This document shows, in pieces, positions 1-12,364 of a stretch of DNA of 64,000 bases. This DNA comes from Dichotomocladium elegans (taxonomy: Eukaryota; Mucoromycota; Mucoromycetes; Mucorales; Lichtheimiaceae): positions 124,001-188,000 of the forward strand of contig JAIXMN010000022.1 of the NCBI GenBank assembly GCA_025716815.1, in the 5' to 3' direction. The position numbers and the translations under genes were made by a program. Each line of letters opens with the position of its first letter. Within the stretch, counting starts at the first letter, position 1. The notes beneath the pieces are model-generated. The model searched no databases. It saw nothing but the letters and a program-made list of their open reading frames with translations, and had not been told where the DNA came from.

Positions 1-1262
1 ATACACTATGCGAACCGTGTAGGGCCAAAAAACACCAAAATAAACAGTATCAATAAATGATGGAAATCGTCAATGAAACGAGCATGTGACCCGCCGCTGT
101 ATTTACTGCGGCATCGTTCATCACAAAGAAATTATGCAAGTACTCTCGAATGCAATAACAGGACGTTTCCAAGCTCCTGTACCGATTAAAGTATCAGCGA
201 GTCGATGAAAAGAGCATATGATCCGCCGCTGTACCTACTGCAGCATGGTTTATCACAAAGAAATTTCTTCTGCTCCTCCTTGATTTCCTATAAATAATGG
301 ACAACTGAGAAATCTCCTTTCTCCATCGACTTCATCCCGACCCTCTCTTCCATGGTCTTATCCGGTATGATTATTGCAACTAACATCCACTGTCCTTTAT
401 AGATTAACCAATCGTACCCGTGCTTGATGAGCCATCGAAGAGAGGAGTTCCTGAACACCCTTCCGCTCCTTCCCTCCGCCGCCGCCTGTCCCTTCTGGTG
501 TGCTGGCTCTCTCCTCCTGTCTCTCCGTCCCGGTTATCGCCGGGACTACCCAGGATAACTCCTGGGTCCTTCGGGGCCCTTGAATGTAAGTTAAAGCGTA
601 TGGTGGAGTAGTGTTTTTCTGTTCACTAACGGGTTTTAATCCATGGATGCGAAATCTTTTTTACCTATTGATACGACAAATTTATATAATTCAATGCGGC
701 ATTTTTTCTTGTATTTTGCACGACATTGCTTTATCTTGTTTACGACATTTTATTTTTGAAAATAAAGTATAGCCACAGAGTACAAGGCATGTTCAGGATG
801 CCAAAGATGGGAATGTACGTATCTCTAGAGTGGTTTTGGCTGGCTTTTGTTCAAAACATCGTATTTCCACGTAAATATGCGACGGTCGCTTTGCTACAAT
901 ATTTTGTTTTCGCATCCTGCAAACCTTCAGAATGGCGGGCAATCCGACTTTGAGCGATGGAGGGAAGATGAATCGTGCAAATGCAATGGATTTGGGACAG
1001 CAGTTCATTGCAAGTTGAGTATCATCCAAGTCTTTTATATATATAATACAGTGGCCAAATAAAAGAACGATTAATAAAAAAGAAAGCGGGAAAACTGAGA
1101 GAGTCATATCCAGTGATGTGGCATGAAATTTGTGAATGCGAAAGAACAAGAGATGGTGGTAATAATGGTCGGAAGTGTACAGATTGTTGTATACATACAG
1201 GCGCTGGATTGGTGTTGTTGTTGTGATAGATGTGATTATAAATGCATTTAAAGGTATCATTT
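1..1262. other. Intergenic stretch with a 132-bp-spaced direct repeat
   Basis: No gene is recognised. Two similar segments, at about 70-135 and 202-268, share the core GCCGCTGTA..TACTGC..CA and an ATCACAAAGAAATT end, offset by 132 bp. Each has an ATG followed by codons for MKRA(C/Y)DPPLYLL, so this could be the end of an unseen repeat family or gene tail. The stretch from about 800 to 1262 lies downstream of the NRAMP stop and probably holds its 3' UTR. Confidence 0.4.
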
Positions 1263-3701
1263 TCAGTGGTCATCACGACTATTCCGTATTGGAATGGCGT
1301 CATTCGAGCTGCTACATCGATCCTCTTCATCGTCGAGTCTTTCAGCATCATCGTCTTCGTGCAGTGGCAGAATCATCCAACCGTCTTCACCACGGCCGCC
1401 GTACGTCGTCGGCTGATAGTCAATGGGTAACCAAACAAGCCATAGAAGGAAGCCCTGATATCAGAAATGATGTTTACCGTAGTCAGTTTTTGTGCATTCG
1501 GACATGCTTGCTAGGGACGGGCATGATATTTACCAGATACACCATGCCAAATACACCAAAGAGGATACTTGACCATACTGTAGTTGCATGTGAAATGAAA
1601 AGAAAAATGTCAAACCCGACGACAACGCAAGTCAATGCCCAGCAAACAGCTTGCATCAGCATGGACATCTTAAACTCGGATGACATGACCGCTGTCGACG
1701 CACCGAGCTTGATAATGGGAATAAGAACAGGAGGAAGGCAAACACTATCCATTCAATTGTCGTTAGCTCGAGAGAGAAAAGGACCGGTCCATTTCCATAT
1801 TACCTCTGCAACACATTCAGCAATTCACCCATGGTGTCGAAATGATCTACAGCAAATATAGCAACCAGCATGCTAGGGAGCAGCGAAATGCCTCGTGTGA
1901 TTGCGACACGGTGCCACTCGCGCTTAAAGATATTCCCAAAGAACCCTTCTGTCACGTATTGGCCCGCAAATGTACCTGTCATGGTGGAGCTCTGTCCAGC
2001 TGCTCTCCCATATGAGTTATAACATATTAATCCATCCTTCACTGTCACTGTCACTCTCATCTTTACCTGCAAGTAACCCTGCGCCCCACAGGTATTGAGC
2101 AGCCTCGCCCAGTGTCCGCTTCAAAACCGCATCGGCGTCCGCCAATCCGGGGAAGTCGACGTTATCAGGTGCATCGGGCTTATAAAAGACTTTTGTGAAG
2201 GATTACCGTTCAGCTCCCACAAGGTTCCCACAAAACCATGCGACAGTTGATTTACCTTGCGCAAAGACCACGACGATAGCAAGGTTAACCAAAAAGGAGA
2301 TGAACAAAGCTAGTCCAGATTCTATACCGAAATAAAAGTTCGCCTCTCTCCGCTTTCGGATGTTTGGATCAGGACCAAGGTCGCGCGACCCAACTAATGC
2401 ACTTCATGCGCACCGGCGTGAGCATATGCTGATAGATAGATTTACACGCCCCTCCCTCTCTACCTACCTATGCAGAAACATATTGTGCGGCATGACAACT
2501 GCACCGAGCATACCTACCGCTTGAATCACTGCATTTTTTGGTACGACCGGTACGATCAACCCTTGCACCACCTGTGGAATGTCGGGCTTGGACACCACCA
2601 TCTCAATCCAGAAGCATGTGGTCATAACGACGATCAAGAGCATAAAGAACGCTTCCATCTTTCGCATGCCGTATCGCTGGATCATCATGAACGTGAAGGT
2701 ATCAACGGTTGTGACAAGGACGCCTGCCCAGAGCGGAAGGTGCAGCAATATGTGGAGCGCAATGGCAGTGCCGATGATCTCCATAATATCCGCTCCAATG
2801 ATGGCAATCTGTGCAAATGCCCATAGAACAAAGGACGCCTGTGCTGAGTAGGAATGTTTGATCAGCAGGGCCAAATGTTTCCCCGTCACCGTGCCCAATC
2901 TTGCAGATAATAACTGAAAGATGAGGCCTGTTGTTACACACGCGACACAGACGCATACAGACACACACACGCACGTGCACAAACGCACACACGCATATGA
3001 ATTTGAACAGAGACACAGATCAGACCAACAAAGAAAGTAAGCATAAACAAATTGTCGACATGTCCATACCGATGACATGTGCCCAAAACAGGAGCCATAG
3101 TAGCCTATATCCAGCGATGGCACCTGCTTGAAGATCCGACTCAAGATTGCCAGGATCGAGGTAAGCGATGGACCTAATATTTCATCGTCAATCGGGGCGT
3201 TTTTCTTCATCATCGTCAACGTCATCAAACTTGCATCAACCAACCTAATGGTGAAGAACGTTAATAAGTGCTCTGGAACATCTGATAAAGTGGCGGAGGA
3301 CGGGGGTGAAGAGGCCTTCTGTTTCTGTCATGGCCGACCAGCCTTTTCTCTTTTTCTCTCTCTCTCTCTCTCATTCTTTCTTTCTCTTTACCAGGGCCCG
3401 TGTATTTCCACAGCTTTTTAAACGAGAAGCAAGAATCCGAGACGTCGCCAGTGTCTATTTCTGGTTTGAACTCAATGTCGATGTTTCTCCCTGGTAATGC
3501 TGCAGCACCCATTGCCCCCGCACGCTGCGGTTGTCTTTGTCTTGTGTGCATTTCCTGCTCTTCCGAAGATGCAATGGAACTCGAATCGCGGTGTAAAAGA
3601 GATGGCCGTCCTTTAAACGTAAAGCTGTAGTTACTCAGCAGTGCCATTTCGTTGTCATCGCCGAGGTCTTCGTGCGAATGCGATGCATCGAGAGGCATCA
3701 T
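1263..3701 (-). CDS. NRAMP-family divalent metal transporter (DMT1/SMF-like)
   Basis: This is a multi-pass proton-coupled importer of Mn2+/Fe2+ and related metals. The spliced protein has a polar cytosolic N-terminus of about 100 residues, then the family signatures: DPGN of the first helix (about residues 113-116), the [12 protein letters not shown] segment, MPHNMFLH of the sixth helix, [18 protein letters not shown], and [15 protein letters not shown]. The C-terminal helices are followed by an acidic tail ([14 protein letters not shown]). I read nine or more exons. Exon 1 is 3392-3701, and a 10-nt exon at 3235-3244 supplies the W-L part of [13 protein letters not shown]. The following intron (3174-3234) has a GC donor. 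A tttcttttcag acceptor-like tract lies just before the ATG, so a 5' UTR intron is likely. Plasma-membrane versus vacuolar location cannot be told. Family assignment is firm; the micro-exon is inferred from frame and consensus. Confidence 0.9.
3235..3244 (-). other. 10-nt internal micro-exon of the NRAMP gene
   Basis: Exon 1 ends ..GGP-phase 1 at 3392 and the next clear exon starts at 3173 with TCCATCGCTTAC (SIAY). Ten bases, GTTGGTTGAT on minus, preceded by cattag and followed by GCAAGT, join both in frame to give [15 protein letters not shown], close to the NRAMP consensus GPGFLMSIA(F/Y)LDPGN. This is inferred from the sequence and not from a transcript. Confidence 0.6.
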
Positions 3702-4313
3702 GGTCTGAAAAGAAATGTAAGGAGTAGTGAGCGAGTAAAAAAAAAAAAAGGAAAGGGCAGAGAAATGAATGGGCCTGGTCTGTCAAAATAGGCAGGCAAT
3801 TGTTGTACAAAATCCCGACGGTCTCGTAAAAAACCAGCGGATCTCCAGCGGCCATCGCATTTCTGGAGTTCATAATACAGCAGCCCAGGTTCTCTCCTTC
3901 TCCTCGAGCTACACATGCGGTACCCGCGGAAAAGATACCATTCTTTTACATTTCTGCTCAACATCTACAACCCTATCATCAGTGCCATAAAGAAAGATAA
4001 CACCGAAAGCAGAAATAAACACGTATGCAGACGCAATGCCATCTCGCGTGCGCAAAGCAAATCCGGGGAGGGCTTCTTTGAATACGCATCCTATATGGTA
4101 AATCGCATTATTTCCAGCGAGTCGACCCTGTTGCTTTTCTTTTGTAAAGGATTCTTTTATAGATATAGCAAACACACATCGTAGAGCCAAGCGCAAGAAA
4201 CAGGCATCTAAAAACATACACAAAACGATACCCGTCTTTAGTTGCAGATGAGTGACATGGGTGCGGGAGAAAGAGAGAGAGAACGACGGGGATGGTTCTG
4301 AATGTCTGCCCTT
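3702..4313. other. Spacer between NRAMP and MIC19 with a possible small membrane-protein gene on minus
   Basis: The minus strand holds one hydrophobic segment (about 3975-4050, reading GIASAYVFISAFGVIFLYG) and a second short open piece (about 3770-3880, reading DPLVFYETVGILYNNCLP). I could not join them into a convincing spliced gene. The first faintly recalls the oligosaccharyltransferase subunit OSTC, but too little matches to name it. The stretch also has a poly-A/T run near 3740, next to the NRAMP start. Confidence 0.25.
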
Positions 4314-5142
4314 TTATTGATGGGCCGCCACGAACTTCTTCTGAGCCTTCTCGACAGCCTCCTTGAACTCCTCGACCTCCTCCCAGCAATCAAGCGGCCG
4401 GGAAGCGTTCTTCCTATTGAATTCATCGAAGCGATCAGTATACATGCGCAAGCCCTCCGGGCACGGTTCGACTCTTTTAGCCCACTCAATATCTTACTTG
4501 TAGCATGCAACAACGGCCTCCTGACGCTCTGCAATCTCGGCAGGAATCTCCTTTCGCGTGGTTCTATAGATGAATATATAGAATCGGTATGACAGCACCC
4601 CGGAGCAACAGTTCCCATCCCCCGCCCCAACGCACGCACCTCTGGATACGCTGAATCATATTCTCAATGTCGGTTCCCAACGCAACCGAATTGTAGTCCT
4701 TCTCGAGGTTGCTCTTTGCAAGAGCGCTATAGGCCTGTTGGTGGTCCTTCTCTGCCTCAGCCTTAGCGTGTTCCAGCTTTTCCGCGACGCGCTGACGGAC
4801 AATCGCCTCGATATCCTCAGGTCGAGTGTTGTTTTCCGAACTGGTCGCAGCCTTCGCTCATAAATCATCAGTTCGTTTTCGTCTTTTTCTTTCTTTTTGC
4901 GCGATGCCGCTTCGTTTTTACCTGCTTCTTGGTTTCTAAAGAATCAACAAGGCCCTGAGAGAACTGGGGGTGGGGGAGAGTTGGCACGCGCGGCAGAACG
5001 TTTGTTTTATTTGGTTATGTTATATGCAATGGCGTGGCATATCCTCATCCCTTTGCACTCAGATTGCATTTACCTGCAATGGGACATTTTGATTGTAAAA
5101 GATGATCGGCTCGCTCGCTGTCTTGGACTGTGTCGTACCCAT
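4314..5142 (-). CDS. MIC19: MIC19-like MICOS subunit (CHCH domain)
   Basis: This is a peripheral inner-membrane protein of the MICOS complex that shapes mitochondrial crista junctions. It starts MGTTQSK, a good N-myristoylation signal as in MIC19/CHCHD3. Exon 1 is 5074-5142 and exon 2 is 4922-4963 (FSQGLVDSLETKKQ). A charged coiled-coil segment follows (VRQRVAEKLEHAKAEAEKDH), then a C-terminal CHCH half with C-x10-C: ACYKKNASRPLDCWEEVEEF. The last intron is 4414-4497 (84 nt, GT-AG). It keeps the frame but opens with an in-frame TAA, so retention would truncate the protein. The gene lies downstream of ZNFX1 on the same strand. Length (about 150-160 aa) fits fungal Mic19 (Aim13). Confidence 0.85.
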
Positions 5143-5306
5143 TTTTTTTTGTTTGTTGCAGCAGGCTGTTGTTCTTTTGAGGCGAACTGCTAAACCCCCC
5201 CCTTCCCTCGCCTTTCATTTTGGGTGTCTGTGACTGCATCATTTTTGGGTTGTCCCTTTTGATCTGACACTCAAAATATTGCCAAATATTTTTTGTAAAA
5301 AATGCA

Positions 5307-5339
<33 letters not shown>

Positions 5340-5411
5340 TATACGAGGAGCACAAGGGTATATAATTCATTTGCACGTCTGCTACGATTTGCGGTTTCTT
5401 TCACTTTGGGT

Positions 5412-8400
5412 CTATTTTGGCTGTCCTGGCCAGGCAGGTTTGAAGGATCCGTCAAACTCACCGTAAAATCGATTTGACTCGAGGACACGGTGCTGGAGTC
5501 CACCAATCAACCCTCCACAGTGCGGGCATTTTGAAATTTCCGTTGCGCCGCCGCAATCCCCTGGACACGCCCCCATTTAGCTTCTTCAAGCCTAACATCA
5601 CTAGACAAACTTACCAATAAAGTACGGATGTCCCTTTTCACAGACAAACCATCGGCCGCCCACAATGTTATTGACACCCGTCTTGGTTTCTTCATTCATT
5701 GCGTGAATGATATCTGTCTTCTCACGCTGGGTGATCCGCTGTCGATCAATTTCCTGCTGCTCCTTGATCTTATTCACAAGCTCGATCTCTGCTTTGATAA
5801 ACTTGCTGTATCGTAAAGCAGTGTATATAGGTTTCTGACAGGTTGGGCATTGCCACAATTTAATTGCTGTATGCTCACCGCTCTTGAATTGGCTCGCAAA
5901 ATACAGATCCAACGTTTCCAGACCAAAAACTATTTGTTTCGGTGATGAATACATCCAGCACCCATCTAGCATTATTAAGGTAGAAAATTTACCACAGCCG
6001 CATTCTGGAAGCATGTAAATCCTTTCGTCGCTTTCAAATTCGTCGAGTGTACGAAGCGATATGCTGCACGTTAAGTCCGGATTGCATTCCTTACAAGGAG
6101 GACATGGCTCACCGCAAAGCCCTTGACATTGGTGTCTTTCGAATCCATCCAAAAGAATTACAAGTTGCCAACATCAGATACATTGTATATGAGCTTTATC
6201 CACTTCATAGCTTACGAGCATTCAAATTTCACCTTGCAAGGCTCGTTGCAAGGCGGCCGGTCACACATCTACATATACGATATCAGCAAACCTTGCACGC
6301 AGTAGTGCGAAATAACAATTTTACCTCGTAGCATTTTTTAGTGCATTTCAGGTGTTCGCACTGAGGTACAGTTAATGGATGTCATATAGATCTTTCTGTT
6401 GGCTACTTACAGAATACGGGCATGGCTGGAGGCAGTGATTGCACACCAACCAGCAGTCGCGACCACATTTGTATCCATGGGAACACACGTGCCGGCAAGG
6501 CTCTAGGCAACGGTCGGTATGTTCGTCAAAAGAGGAGCAACCTACAAAACTCAAATGAAATCGATATTCCTGTCGTCTTCTTATTCCTCTTCATCCAAAC
6601 CTTTTGCGCAGTCATGTCCACAGATCAGCTGTTTCGGACACGTGGCAGTGCACATATCGCGTGTATGAGTATGGTCGCCACACTATATCAAATCCCGAGG
6701 TTGGATGTTCTAGCTAGCATTCTGTTAAACATGGTCTCCCAAGTCATACTTACAGTTTGAGGGCATGGATGCCCACACTCTAACCGTTTACTGCATTGCT
6801 CGTTGCAGACTAGCGTTGATCCGCAAAGTCCGCTTGCATAATGCCCGCAATTGAGTTTTTCTGTAACCGTCATCTCACACTTTATATTTTCTTCCGAAGA
6901 AGTCCGTATATGGCAGGGAACAACGACATGATGCCCGCAACGTGGTAGTTTGTAATCTGTAGGTACCTTGCATTGTCTCTTTGTATTCGCGGTAAGATCT
7001 GAACATCTCCCAGAAGCCGTATGACCGCACGGCAACACAATTGTGTCGTATATGTTGCAAGGAGGGCAGGGTTTGTTTTGGCATTGATAGCACATGTTTG
7101 GGCAAGGATGTTCACAGGACCGTGGCTGCTCGCAAGGTTTCTTGCAATTGTTGTTGAGCTTAGAGTGGCGTATGTGATGACAAGCCTAATTTTCATATCA
7201 AATGAGCACGCCACTGATGGCTTTGGGCATTATCCAAAAAAGCTACCTCTTCACACACATGGCCGCAGTCTAGCAAAGTAGCACAGGGTTCCTACACAAA
7301 ATCTATCAGTGATGCGCACCGACGAATTCACATGTCATGCCGTACGATATTATACCATGCAACCTCCGTTCTTAACATGTGCAACAAAATCCTTCCAGTG
7401 TCCCAAAGAAATAGTGCCATTGTGATGGATTTCACATTGAACACTGATACGTGACTTGACCAAATCTACCATCCAGTTTCAGTTTTCCTGATTTTCAGAT
7501 GCCCAGACAGGACGTTTTACGTACCCCTTTCTTTCATATTTCGTACGACTCTACCCCATGGAGAGCCTTCAAGCAGACGTGTATCACCGACAATATAGAG
7601 ACCTGATTTTGCCCTTGAGAGGGCAAGTGAAATAGAAGCACTTGGCAAGGGTGTTCTGCACGGCATTGATAAGGAGAGGATAACAAAAGCGCTCTCTTTG
7701 CCGACGTAATCATCGATTAACTGGATGTCCACCCATGCTGATATTTTGTTTGCAAAGACGCTTTGCAAGGGGATGTGCTCCCGCATTAGCACCTGCAGGA
7801 GCGCTTTCTGCAGAGGAGAGAATACCAATATACAGGCCTGTGCTCCCTTGTGATTTTGCTGGTACAAGTAGAGGGCCAAATGACATACAAAGCGTGCTTC
7901 ATCCAGATCAGCTGTAGTGACGTTTGCGTTGAGAAGTTGCGAGTAATACTGATCGGTCTCCTTTTCCTTCTGCGCATCATTCGTTTGAAGATCGATAAAT
8001 AATGTACGTTGGTGTAGACCCTTGAGAGCAACCAATGAACGGTCTGCGAAGTTCTCATTCGCCGACGACGGTCTCGGTAAAAACTTCTTGTCTGCTGGTG
8101 CCAGAGCAGAATAATGGACATGGGCGATATCCGTACACATCCGCCATTGTTCTTCGAGCCGTACGACGTCGCCTTTGGAGAGTTTCCACCGCTCCGGCAG
8201 AGATACGTCAAGGTTTTTTGGTTCACCTCTGAGAGTAGCATTATAAACAGTAGGTAATTCGCCCGTGTCAATGTCACCGAGCATCACTACATGTTCCACA
8301 CGAGAGCAAAGGATAAAAGACGATACAATCGATTCCAAGATGCTGTGGGCTTCGTCGACGATGACCACCTTCGGCAATAAACCAGAAATGAGTTCATGGT

Positions 8401-11400
8401 TTGCAGCCGCAAAATCTGCTGTCATGCCGATCACACGGCTAAAACGGCAGATACCCAGCCATTTCTTGTGCCGTGCTTCTTCGACGAGTTTTGAAGATTT
8501 CATCTGCTCATTGATGAGTGACTTTATGTTGGTATCAATCGTGTGCTGAAGGGATCTGATGATGTCTTGGCAAAGCTGTTCCTTATCCTTTAGTGGCAAG
8601 TTCCAAAGATCTTCCTTCCGGTATCGCATCCAAATGCTAGCCATATTTTTTCGCGTTTCATAAGAGCTGAATGAGGATGTGAACGGCCAGTGTGAAGCGT
8701 CTGCTAGTGAGTTGACGACTGGAGTGTGTCGTTCGATCCATTGTTTGCGTTCCTTATACCATCGCTTATCCATGATATGCATTGCCCGATCACCAGTGCA
8801 TGCAAACGCGTTGGAAGTTAACGATCGATAGACAAAACCTTTGGATAGAGTCGAGCTCGGTCTAGGTGGAGCTTTGTACGGTTTTGAAGCGTCCATCCAT
8901 ATTTTCCACATGCTCTCGGTGGTAAGCTCTGTTACTTTCTGACCTGTCACAGATGCACATGTCCTCATCATAAAGTCTTTGATCTGGGGCGGTATTGTCG
9001 TTACCATAACTGTCGGATCACCTTCCTGTAACTTCCACCGATACTGCCACAGTGCGCTCAATTGACTCTGCCAGAAAGCCATTTTCTTTTCTTGCCCATC
9101 GATAAATTTGCGGTCGGGGTCAGTTGCATGAGGCGCAGCCACAACGACTGCCTGCCGGTTTGCAAGGGCTTCGACGGAGGGCGATTGGCCGAGACGTATG
9201 AGATCGGGGATAGTATTGATGATACGACCGAGAATATCGTCAAGCGTTGATTCGTTCTTTGTAAGGACCAAAATCGGTTGGAAGCATTGACCAGAGATGA
9301 GTGCTTGATGAGCCAGTTCAATAATTTTGCTGGCCAGGAACGTCTTTCCCGTCCCCTCCATGCCGGAAATGATCGATACGGGGTGGGTCAACGCGTGCTG
9401 TATAGCCTTAAGCTGTGTAGGCGATAAGGCATACATGGATGACTTTTGTGAAAATAGGAAGGGAATCTGATCTTTTGAGTGACCAGGCCAATGGGTCGTG
9501 TCATTGCTGACACCGATGTGTAGTCGAGCATTCTTATACTCGGGAGCCATGATATTCCCAATGGACAATTCAAGTTGGCGCAAATAGTCTGGCGTTGATT
9601 CACGTTTTTGCTTTTGTCCGGGACAAAGTAATGAGGAAGTGGTTGCGGGTGATAATTTGCTATCTTCAAGATGATTATACTGGTGCCAAAACCATTCAAG
9701 CACAGGAAGAGCAGCAAAAGCATTGGCGTCGCTAGAGAAGATCGTGTATTTTATCGACCAGTCAATGTTATTGACACCTTTGTGGTCGAAATGGACACCG
9801 ATAGTTGAAACGCCATTATGATGTGTGCGAGCACAGGCTATGGTGCCTTTCAGCGCGGAACCTCTCGATAGGATCTCATTCAAGTCTGGCAGTTGCTGAT
9901 CTTCATTTACTGCTGACGCTTCTGGTATAAGCACTGCTATCGAACCTTCCAAAGAGTGGTTAATTTCGCTGCCCGTAGGAGACGTAATTTCGAAAACCAC
10001 GATGGGGTCACTGAATGTGGGAAGGAAGGTGGAGCAGAACACGCTGCAATATCTGTGAATCTTCCAACCATCACCAGTCTGAGCACTTGCTCCGCTAAAA
10101 TAACTTTGGATGGCATAGATGAGGGGACCAAAAACTTCTTCATGCAGAAGCACGTAATGAACCATCAGATACATATCGATATCCACATAAGGTTCGTTCA
10201 TGATGTTTGTCAAGCGATCGATGGGACGATCCCTACGGTATGTGTAATTCAGTGTTGGATAATATGATTTTCGCCGTCGACGGTTGAGAACCGAAAGACC
10301 TGCTGCGACTTCTTGTAAGATTTCGTCGGCTTCGAGTATACGAGGTATGGGTATCTTTTCTTTGCTCCAGTCATCCACCCATCCAGTGGTGTCATTTCCG
10401 CTGTTCTGCCATTCTTTTGCAGCCGACAGGGTATTCTCTGTCCCTTCAACAGACAATCGGCTTGTATTTTGTCCTCTAACTTCAAGTAAAAGCTCGCTAG
10501 CCTCGGCCAAGCGTTTGCTGTCAAAAGTAGCTTTGATCTCGGACAGACGGCGCTCCAAGAGCATATATGGAATGCCATCATGATAAGGGCACATGGCGTG
10601 AATCATAGCGAACAACTCTAATAGCGGAATCATCTCGAGTGGGGTGAGGACGGCAATGTGAATGTAACTCATGACCGCGGAATAAAACGTCCTCCAATTC
10701 GTGATAATCAAGGAAGAGGCCACTGCGGAAATGCTATTGAACTCTCGTGATAGATCCTGTCTTTCTGCTTTGTACTTGGAAGCAAGAACTCGGATTAGCA
10801 TCCCAAACGTGCGATGGCTCAATACTCGACAATCTTGTATGATCAGCTCCATGAGCTGGACCATCCTGGTGACAGTTTGAGGACCGTATAAGTTGACGGA
10901 AACAGCGTAGAGTTCACGATAAGTTTTGGCGTCGTAGATAGGATTTATTAACGGCACCTGAGGTACAATAGCGGGCGAAGAGGCGGCAGTAGCAGCAGCC
11001 GCAGCCGCTGTGGCGTACGAAGGAAAGGGATGGCTGCTGTGTGAGTTTTGCAGAGATGGAAGAATCGTTCCCGGTGCGGTCGTTAGGGGCAAAGAATGAT
11101 TACTAGTCGCCACAACTTCCTCCTCAGGAGACCAACCCGGAGTCGCATTGGCCGCAGCGGGTTTGGTCAAGGTCCACCGCCCGTTAGGCTTGTCGTAATG
11201 TTTGCTATGGTCTGTGTCGAACTGTGTTTTGTGTGTCTGCTGCGGTTTGTAGTTCTCAAATTCAGCCGTAGTCATCCAGCCGTCTTTCTTCTTCTCTGTA
11301 GCAGAAATATTGGCGAGTTCCAAGTCGACGCCCTGTTTCCAAGACTCATACGCTACGCTGCGGACATCCTCAAATTTAGCTCGATCCGACGCAAGCTTGA

Positions 11401-11846
11401 CCAAGCTATCACGACTTTCCGTTCGGGGGCGCTCAACGAAGTGGGGTTCCTCTAAGGTGACCGGTGCTGAGGACCATCGATCTGTGGGTGAAGAATTATT
11501 TATGTTGCTTCTGCTGCCTCTTTTGCTGTACGTCGCGCGGTTCCTTGGACGATAATCGTGTAGACTGAATAATTAGAAAAGTAAATGTTGGTGGATCCAC
11601 TCTGTTTGGTAAACCATTCTGATATCATTTTTACCGTTCAGTATGGTCCATGTCAAGCGATCCCCGTGGCCGAGAGGAGTAGCCCGAAGTTGGATCATTG
11701 TTGTATGCAGAAGCTGAACCACGGTCTCCTGGTCTGTGCTCATTCAGAGCGGTTTCTGTTCTGCGTGCACCAGTTCCTAAAGAGTATGGATTGACATGGT
11801 TTTCTGATTTTCGAAAAAGCTCTACAGCCGTAGTGTGCAGGCTCAT
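5412..11846 (-). CDS. ZNFX1: ZNFX1-like SF1 RNA helicase with NFX1-type zinc fingers
   Basis: The product is a UPF1-related helicase of about 1,950 residues, close to animal ZNFX1. Exon 1 (11635-11846) encodes an arginine-rich N-terminus and splices in phase to 11564. One huge exon then runs to about 7529. Walker A is GMEGTGKTF near residue 800, and motif II is VIVDEAHSILES near residue 1140. The C-terminal helicase motifs end with ALSRAKSGLYIVGDTRLL. Downstream exons carry a Cys/His-rich array (DCGHVCEE, CEHPCPNMCYQC, LPCGHTASGRC, LECGHPCPQ). The ending matches the family: RWFVCEKGHPYFIG, then CGGATEISKCPHCGGLIGG, then EFDGSFKPAWPGQPK and a TAG at 5412. In animals and fission yeast such proteins act in small-RNA and epigenetic silencing; that role is inferred here. 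The final exons were placed by homology and phase, and some zinc-finger exon borders are approximate. Confidence 0.92.
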
Positions 11847-12364
11847 GGTGGAAAAGAAAAAGACTTGACAGGATTGTTGGTAATTTTAGAGCGTCGGTAA
11901 TTATTCTGTATGTGCGGGTGACTGGTGCTAGCCCATCCATCCAGGCAAGAGTTTCACCACTGTTTAGGACCATTGCACCTCGACGACGCTTTCCTGCTTC
12001 CGTCCTTGATTCTGCTCTATCCTTTGCTATCGTTCTTTGGACTGGTCGCAACAATTCATGTGGCTCTTATTTTTTAAAAGGCACACATATCCGACAAAAC
12101 GTTTCTCGTACATTTTGGGCCATTCTGCCTCTCGCCCAAACAGCCGCCCTCCCCGGGGGGTAGATGGGATTATTAATGAGTGCAATCCCCTTCTAGCCCT
12201 CTCTTCCCGGGTTGGGGGTGGGGAGGGCGCGATGAAACTTGTACCTAAATGGGGTGGCTCCGCCCCGAACGACGACTTATCGGAGCGTATTCTAATATGG
12301 AATGGTTGGATTTACTTTATTTTATCTCAAAACGCTCCATATTCGACCCTTCTTTCTCCACGCC
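11847..12364. promoter_or_regulatory. Bidirectional intergenic region between ZNFX1 and the LRR gene
   Basis: This 518-bp spacer separates two divergently transcribed starts and so must hold both promoters. C-rich and G-rich runs lie at 12150-12230. I see no convincing TATA box and no recognised regulatory site. Confidence 0.4.

Noticed and set aside
4414..4497. Possible stop-codon reassignment (in-frame TAA inside the MIC19 frame)
   Set aside because: The TAA lies in a good GT-AG intron (gtaaga...aatag). Splicing restores the C-x10-C motif, and TAA ends many other genes here (HOM6, Hsp110, C2).
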